Below are positions 27,420-31,357 of a DNA stretch of 31,357 bases, in pieces. The stretch is from a virus: positions 1 to 31,357 of the IMG/VR virus record IMGVR_UViG_3300024999_000282; one strand, written 5' to 3'. Numbering within the stretch: position 1 is the stretch's first letter; each line of letters starts with the position of its first letter. The notes beneath the pieces are model-generated. The model had not been told where the DNA came from and did no database searches. It saw only the letters and a list, made by a program, of their open reading frames with translations. The translations under genes were made by a program, and so were the position numbers.

Positions 27420-28842
27420 AGATCTGACATTTGACCTGTCCCCTACGCAGTCGGCCTTTGTCCATTCCGAGGCCGAGATTGTGCAGATCTGCGGACCCAT
27501 GGGGGAGGGGAAAACAACAGCCGGCATTGTCGCCATTCTGGCCCACGCGGCCCGCTGTGGCCGCGATATCCGCGGCGCCATTATCCGCGATACCCACATC
27601 AATATAAAAAACACCACCGTGCCGGATTTCGTTGAATTGCTGGGGGACTATGTCTCCGTGCATGACGACAGTAAGAAGCTGGTGATTCACACCCAGCCGA
27701 AAGTAGAACTTTTTCTGTTCGGCGCCGGCGATGAGGGTGCCCTGTCGAAATTCCAATCGCTGATAGTGTCCTTCATCATGCTGGAGGAGCCGGCCCCGGT
27801 GCTGGAAAAAAACAACGCCGGCCTGTCCCGTGACGTGTTTGACATGGCCGTGGCCAGGGCCTCCCGCCAGACCGGCACCAAAATGAGGGTGCAGATTACA
27901 CAGAATCCGGCGGATGAGGAGCATTGGACAGAGGACCTCTTCTGGGAGCCGGAGATTTTTGCCAAAGACCCGGACACCGGGGTGGAGATCCGTAAGCAAT
28001 GCTTTCGTATTCCCTACGGTGACAACAAATTTCTGAACCCCCACACCAGGGCGGCCAACCGAGCCGCCTTCCAGCGTGATCCCGGCAAGTTCGCCCGGTA
28101 CGTGGAAGGCCGGGCCGCCCCTATCCAGCGCGGCATCAAGGTGGTGACGGGATATAACGCCAAGTCTCATTTCGCCGATAAAGAGCTGCCGGTGATTCCC
28201 GGCGGTCTTGGCATCCGGCTGTGGGACGGCTGGCATAATCCGGTGTGCGTGGTGGGTCAGTTTCTGCCGCCTGGCCGGATATGGTTCCACGATGTGCTGG
28301 TGGGCCAGGGATGCGGGGTGGATGTGCTGATTGAGAACATGGTGATTCCGCTGATGAAGAGCGAGAAATATAAGGGAAAAATCGACCAGTGGCGTGATAT
28401 CGGCGATCCAACCATGGCCACCCCGGACCAGTCCACCAGGACCAGGAGCGGGGCAAAGTTGATCGAGAAGATGTTGCATACCAGGTTCGAGCCTGGTCCG
28501 AGCCGTTGGCCGCAACGAATCGGACCGCTGCAGAAGGCCGTGCTGACCAAGTGTGTCAACGGCGATGAAAAAATTCAGGTATCCAGTACTGCCCATGTCC
28601 TGCACAAGGCGCTGAATGGCGGCTGGCACTGGAAAAAGGACAACAATAATAAACCCATCGGCACCGGGCCGGTGAAGGACGAATTTTCCCATATCGGCGA
28701 TCCTCTGAGCCATGGCGTCCCATTGTTGTTGCCGCAGCTGGATGACAGCGGCCGGGGAAAGACGAGTGCGGCCCAGCGCCGGGCGCAGCAGGATGAAAGT
28801 TTGCGCATTGCCATGAGTTATGCACCAGGCGGCCAGGGGTAG
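27412..28842 (+). CDS. terL: Terminase large subunit (packaging ATPase-nuclease)
   Basis: The product has 476 residues from GTG at 27412, which has GGGGGGG four bases upstream and overlaps the terS stop; GTG at 27400 is the alternative. Walker A is GPMGEGKT at residues 28-35. The Walker B strand is LIVSFIMLEEP with the acidic pair at Glu125/Glu126. The C-terminal RNase H-like nuclease has IRLWDGWHNP (first Asp), DIGDPTMATPD (second) and DEFSHIGDPLSHG (third). The protein moves DNA into the prohead through the portal and cuts it. The order terS-terL-portal is standard. Confidence 0.95.
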   Translation: MGKDLTFDLSPTQSAFVHSEAEIVQICGPMGEGKTTAGIVAILAHAARCGRDIRGAIIRDTHINIKNTTVPDFVELLGDYVSVHDDSKKLVIHTQPKVELFLFGAGDEGALSKFQSLIVSFIMLEEPAPVLEKNNAGLSRDVFDMAVARASRQTGTKMRVQITQNPADEEHWTEDLFWEPEIFAKDPDTGVEIRKQCFRIPYGDNKFLNPHTRAANRAAFQRDPGKFARYVEGRAAPIQRGIKVVTGYNAKSHFADKELPVIPGGLGIRLWDGWHNPVCVVGQFLPPGRIWFHDVLVGQGCGVDVLIENMVIPLMKSEKYKGKIDQWRDIGDPTMATPDQSTRTRSGAKLIEKMLHTRFEPGPSRWPQRIGPLQKAVLTKCVNGDEKIQVSSTAHVLHKALNGGWHWKKDNNNKPIGTGPVKDEFSHIGDPLSHGVPLLLPQLDDSGRGKTSAAQRRAQQDESLRIAMSYAPGGQG

Positions 28843-28856
28843 GAAAAGGAGAAGCT

Positions 28857-29120
28857 ATGTCGCAGATAAAACCAAAAGGAAAATATGACGGCTACTGGGA
28901 GATGCGGGAGGGAGGGCCTTATGACGCAGGGGACCCGGTCTTTAAGTGCACCGGCTGTAACACTGTGACCGAGATGGATAAGGACTGGAACGGCGAGCCC
29001 AAGCCAGGCAGGTGCAAGAAGGGGTGTCCCAACCATGAGCATGCCACCACCGACTGGCGGCCCGGCGCGGTAAGCAAAAAGTATGCGATAAATTATGCAG
29101 CGGTATTCGGGCATGATTAA
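28857..29120 (+). CDS. Small zinc-binding protein between terminase and portal
   Basis: The product has 87 residues, ATG after AAAAGGAGAAGCT. Basic N-terminus (SQIKPKGKYDGYWEMREGG), then a Cys cluster: FKCTGC, GRCKKGCPNHEH, resembling a zinc ribbon with added His residues. The C-terminus overlaps the portal start. It is in the packaging operon, so it may assist terminase or the connector, but no family is recognised. Confidence 0.72.
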   Translation: MSQIKPKGKYDGYWEMREGGPYDAGDPVFKCTGCNTVTEMDKDWNGEPKPGRCKKGCPNHEHATTDWRPGAVSKKYAINYAAVFGHD

Positions 29121-30954
29121 TCTGAGCGCCGTGCGGCAAAACGCCATGTATCCGCTGCTTGACAGTTTCCGGCGAATCATGCGTAACGGGAAAAGCGTCC
29201 CTGACCAAAAGGAGCAGGCGGAAAGGGAGCAGGCGGCCCGGCGCTACTCCATGGAGGACGAACAGCATCTGGTGGATTACTGCATGGATTGTGTCAAGAC
29301 GGATGCAAGTTCACGTCGGGAGGTGCGGCAGGCGCAGGCGGAATGTTACCGGGTGTACAAAGAAAAGGAACCTGCCTCTTTTGCCCGTAAGGCGGCATGG
29401 CAGAGCAGGATTGTGGTGCCCAGACCATACGCCACGGTGCAGTTCGCCGCCGCCGCTATCCGTAAAAGTTTTTCCCCTGATTTTCTCAGTATCGAGGACC
29501 CTGTGGTGCAGGCGGCGGCGGATTTCTGGAAGAAGGTAATGTCTGTCCAGTTGGACAGCCGACACGCCAACTTCGTTATCCGCTTTGTCGATTCCACCAC
29601 CATGGGACTGGCGGTGGGGGAATCGATGGACATGAAGCCGCGCTGGATACCGGGCAAGGGCCTGTATTATGAGCTGATCGAGCCGTGGAAGATCAGCCGG
29701 GATCCGGACGCCGTGCCAAGGGACCCCCAGTCCGGAGTTTTCTGGATCCACCAGGAGTGGAAGGATTTCTATCAGCTCAAGCTGCTGGCTGACAAGAAGC
29801 TGCTGCAGAACATTGATGAGGGTTTTAATGTCAACGACGAAGACCCGGACAATCCTTTTATGACCAAGGAGGCCCTGGCGGCCCGCAAGGATCAGATCTG
29901 GACCAGGTCAAAATTCAGGAAAATGGGTCGGGTCTATGAGTTTTTTGGCACGGTGCTGTCCCCCCGCGGTGAATCGCTGCTGCCAAGGGCGACATACAGT
30001 GTCATGGGCGGACGGTTGATCAAGTCCCCCATGGGGCTACGCTACCGCACCCTGCGCTGGCCGAGCGTCATGTTTTCCCCGCAGCCAGACCTGCTGCAGC
30101 TTGGCGGCCGCGGCCTGCTGGAGGGGGTCCGCTCCATCTGGGAAGCCATGTGTAATCTGATGTGTCTGCATGAGGATGCCATGAAATGGCTGGTCAATCC
30201 CATGACCGAAATTAATGTCGATGCCCTGGTTGATCCGGAGGATGTCAAAACAGCCCCCGGCCGCACCTATCTGACCCACGACAGTCTGAATGGCCAGCAG
30301 GCTGTTCGTCCGGTGTCCCGCCGCGATGTGACGAATTCCACCCTGGCCAACATGCAGTATCACGACCAGAACTATCAGCGCGGGACGTCTGTGTCAGACA
30401 GCGTACAAGGCCTGCCCGGTTACCGACAGGATATCACCTGGCGGGAAAGCGAGCAGAACCTCGGACAGGCCATGGAAGTGTTTAACCTGATGGGCACCAA
30501 CGTGGAGTTGGGCGCCATCCAGGGACTCAGCGCCGGGCAGGAGGTGGTCGAGGCATTTGCCGGCTGGAAGGATTACCAGGAGATGCTGGGCGATGAGGGG
30601 GTAAGCAAATTCGGCTTGCGGTTAGGGCAGGATGGGGTCATCGATGGCCTGCCAAGGATGAGCGGGGCTTTTCATGTGTCGGGTATTCAGAAGCTGATGA
30701 AAGACGCCGAGACGGTATCCACCCTGATCCGCACCATTATCCCCCTGGCCGGCAACCCGAGGTTCGCCCCGTTTATTATGCCCTATTCGGTGCTGAAAGC
30801 CATGGAGCGGCGCACCGGCCTGCAGGATGAAAACATTTTTATTCCCAAGGAAGTTGGAGAGAAATTACAGCAGCTGCAGCTGCAGCAGATGCTTGCCGGA
30901 TCTCCGCCCCCCCCTGATTCCGGCGGCGGAGACCAATCAGGAGGGCAGCCATGA
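29095..30954 (+). CDS. Portal protein
   Basis: The product has up to 619 residues. ATG at 29095 lies inside the previous gene; ATG at 29113, also overlapping its stop, is an equally possible start and neither has a strong ribosome-binding site. Size, position after terL and motifs agree with podovirus-type portals: FARKAAWQSRIVVPRPYATVQ near 115, LYYELIEPWKISRDPDA, the GLLEGVRSIWEAMCNLMCL helix, and a domain with RGTSVSDSVQGLPGYRQDITW. The C-terminus is Gln-rich and Pro/Gly-rich (QLQLQQMLAG, PPPPDSGGG). It forms the dodecameric ring through which DNA passes. Confidence 0.9.
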   Translation: MQRYSGMINLSAVRQNAMYPLLDSFRRIMRNGKSVPDQKEQAEREQAARRYSMEDEQHLVDYCMDCVKTDASSRREVRQAQAECYRVYKEKEPASFARKAAWQSRIVVPRPYATVQFAAAAIRKSFSPDFLSIEDPVVQAAADFWKKVMSVQLDSRHANFVIRFVDSTTMGLAVGESMDMKPRWIPGKGLYYELIEPWKISRDPDAVPRDPQSGVFWIHQEWKDFYQLKLLADKKLLQNIDEGFNVNDEDPDNPFMTKEALAARKDQIWTRSKFRKMGRVYEFFGTVLSPRGESLLPRATYSVMGGRLIKSPMGLRYRTLRWPSVMFSPQPDLLQLGGRGLLEGVRSIWEAMCNLMCLHEDAMKWLVNPMTEINVDALVDPEDVKTAPGRTYLTHDSLNGQQAVRPVSRRDVTNSTLANMQYHDQNYQRGTSVSDSVQGLPGYRQDITWRESEQNLGQAMEVFNLMGTNVELGAIQGLSAGQEVVEAFAGWKDYQEMLGDEGVSKFGLRLGQDGVIDGLPRMSGAFHVSGIQKLMKDAETVSTLIRTIIPLAGNPRFAPFIMPYSVLKAMERRTGLQDENIFIPKEVGEKLQQLQLQQMLAGSPPPPDSGGGDQSGGQP

Positions 30955-31265
30955 GCGGCACAGAGGTCGATATTGTCACCGGCTTACCCTTAGAACTGGT
31001 GGAGCGGGAGCGGCAGCAGGCGGCTGAGGCCGAGGATAAAGGCACCATGCTGCGTCAGGCTGGGTTCATGGGGGTGGCGGAAAGCGAGGCGGCAGCTGTG
31101 CTGCTGGGGCTGATCGAGGAGCGTCTGACCGCCAGGGTTCATACCCTGGTCAGTCTTGATGCTGAGGCCAAGGCCTTCATCGAACTGCTGAAGAAATTCG
31201 GAGAGCGGAAGTTTTCCGCCCAGCTGGCCGCCAAGGAGCTGGTGCGGAAGTACGGGAAATCATAG
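30951..31265 (+). CDS. Small late protein, possibly scaffold- or head-related
   Basis: The product has 104 residues. ATG overlaps the portal stop (ATGA), with AGGAGGGCAGCC upstream. It is highly helical and charged: LELVERERQQAAEAEDKGTML, EAAAVLLGLIEERLTARVHTL, AKAFIELLKKFGERKF, AAKELVRKYGKS. Genes just after the portal often encode head assembly or scaffold proteins; function otherwise unknown. Confidence 0.7.
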   Translation: MSGTEVDIVTGLPLELVERERQQAAEAEDKGTMLRQAGFMGVAESEAAAVLLGLIEERLTARVHTLVSLDAEAKAFIELLKKFGERKFSAQLAAKELVRKYGKS

Positions 31266-31270
31266 CAATC

Positions 31271-31357
31271 AGTCCGGCCCCTTAAAAAAGGACCACGCCG
31301 GACTTTATAAACAGCGGCCCCTCACAGAGGACCACGCCGCACCAAACAGTGGCCCCT
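31271..31357. repeat. Hairpin repeats at the window edge, first one terminator-like
   Basis: AGTCCGGC (31271-31278) pairs with GCCGGACT (31297-31304), then TTATAA, giving a terminator-like hairpin after the late gene. A unit beginning GGCCCCT and containing AGGACCACGCCG starts at 31276 and 31316, and GGCCCCT begins again at 31351 where the window ends. Spacings are 40 and 35 bp. Confidence 0.7.

Noticed and set aside
27310-28713. 467-codon minus-strand frame
   Set aside because: Antisense to the large terminase, which has complete ATPase and nuclease motifs. No ribosome-binding site or recognisable domain.
31271-31357. CRISPR array at the window end
   Set aside because: Unit spacing is irregular (40 and 35 bp), repeats are degenerate and form hairpins, and no cas gene is near. 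It cannot be ruled out fully because the window ends here.

Overview
The window is a contiguous piece of a temperate tailed-phage genome, almost certainly from a Gram-negative host. Genes are packed head to tail with overlapping stops and starts, GC is moderately high, and nearly every start has a purine-rich ribosome-binding site. There are no bacterial housekeeping genes. The portal family and the large membrane-domain virion protein suggest a short-tailed (podovirus-like) virion, but that is inference. A Desulfobacterota-type host is possible; nothing here settles it.

Layout, left to right. (1) 1-7069, + strand: late virion genes. These are a large ejection- or core-type protein interrupted by a 320-residue LAGLIDADG intein, a membrane-anchored coiled-coil protein, a small virion protein and a 1053-residue beta-helix tail fibre or spike. 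(2) 7104-7274: a phage attachment site built on the 3' end of a tRNA-Arg(CCU) gene and flanked by 9-bp repeats that look like integrase arm sites. Phage genes lie on both sides of it, so it reads as attP; the sequence represents a free, circular or permuted phage genome, or a tandem prophage. (3) 7280-9937, - strand: a compact lysogeny operon running cI repressor, three small secreted proteins, then tyrosine integrase. (4) 9963-10037: the divergent control region with three related operators and a TTGACA promoter, followed by a Cro-like gene and a BRO-type antirepressor. (5) 11215-19964, + strand: an early operon of small proteins around an AEP primase/D5 helicase, a DEDDy exonuclease and an NTP-pyrophosphatase-like protein. 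(6) 20022-23653: an accessory stretch with a radical SAM enzyme, a secreted phospholipase-A2-like protein and several orphans; part of it is bracketed by a 24-bp direct repeat. (7) 23765-25723: a small - strand operon with its own operators, a gene-poor region rich in TGGACA repeats (possible origin or control region), and a serine recombinase. (8) 26197-31265, + strand: holin candidate, small and large terminase, a zinc-binding protein, portal and one more late gene, then hairpin repeats at the edge.

The genes fit one life cycle. CI and Cro contest the operators at 10 kb. The integrase is made with CI and with three exported proteins that probably alter the lysogen's envelope. The early operon copies DNA. 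Terminase and portal start packaging, and the left-end genes supply ejection and host-recognition proteins. Functions were assigned by reading motifs; no database search was possible.
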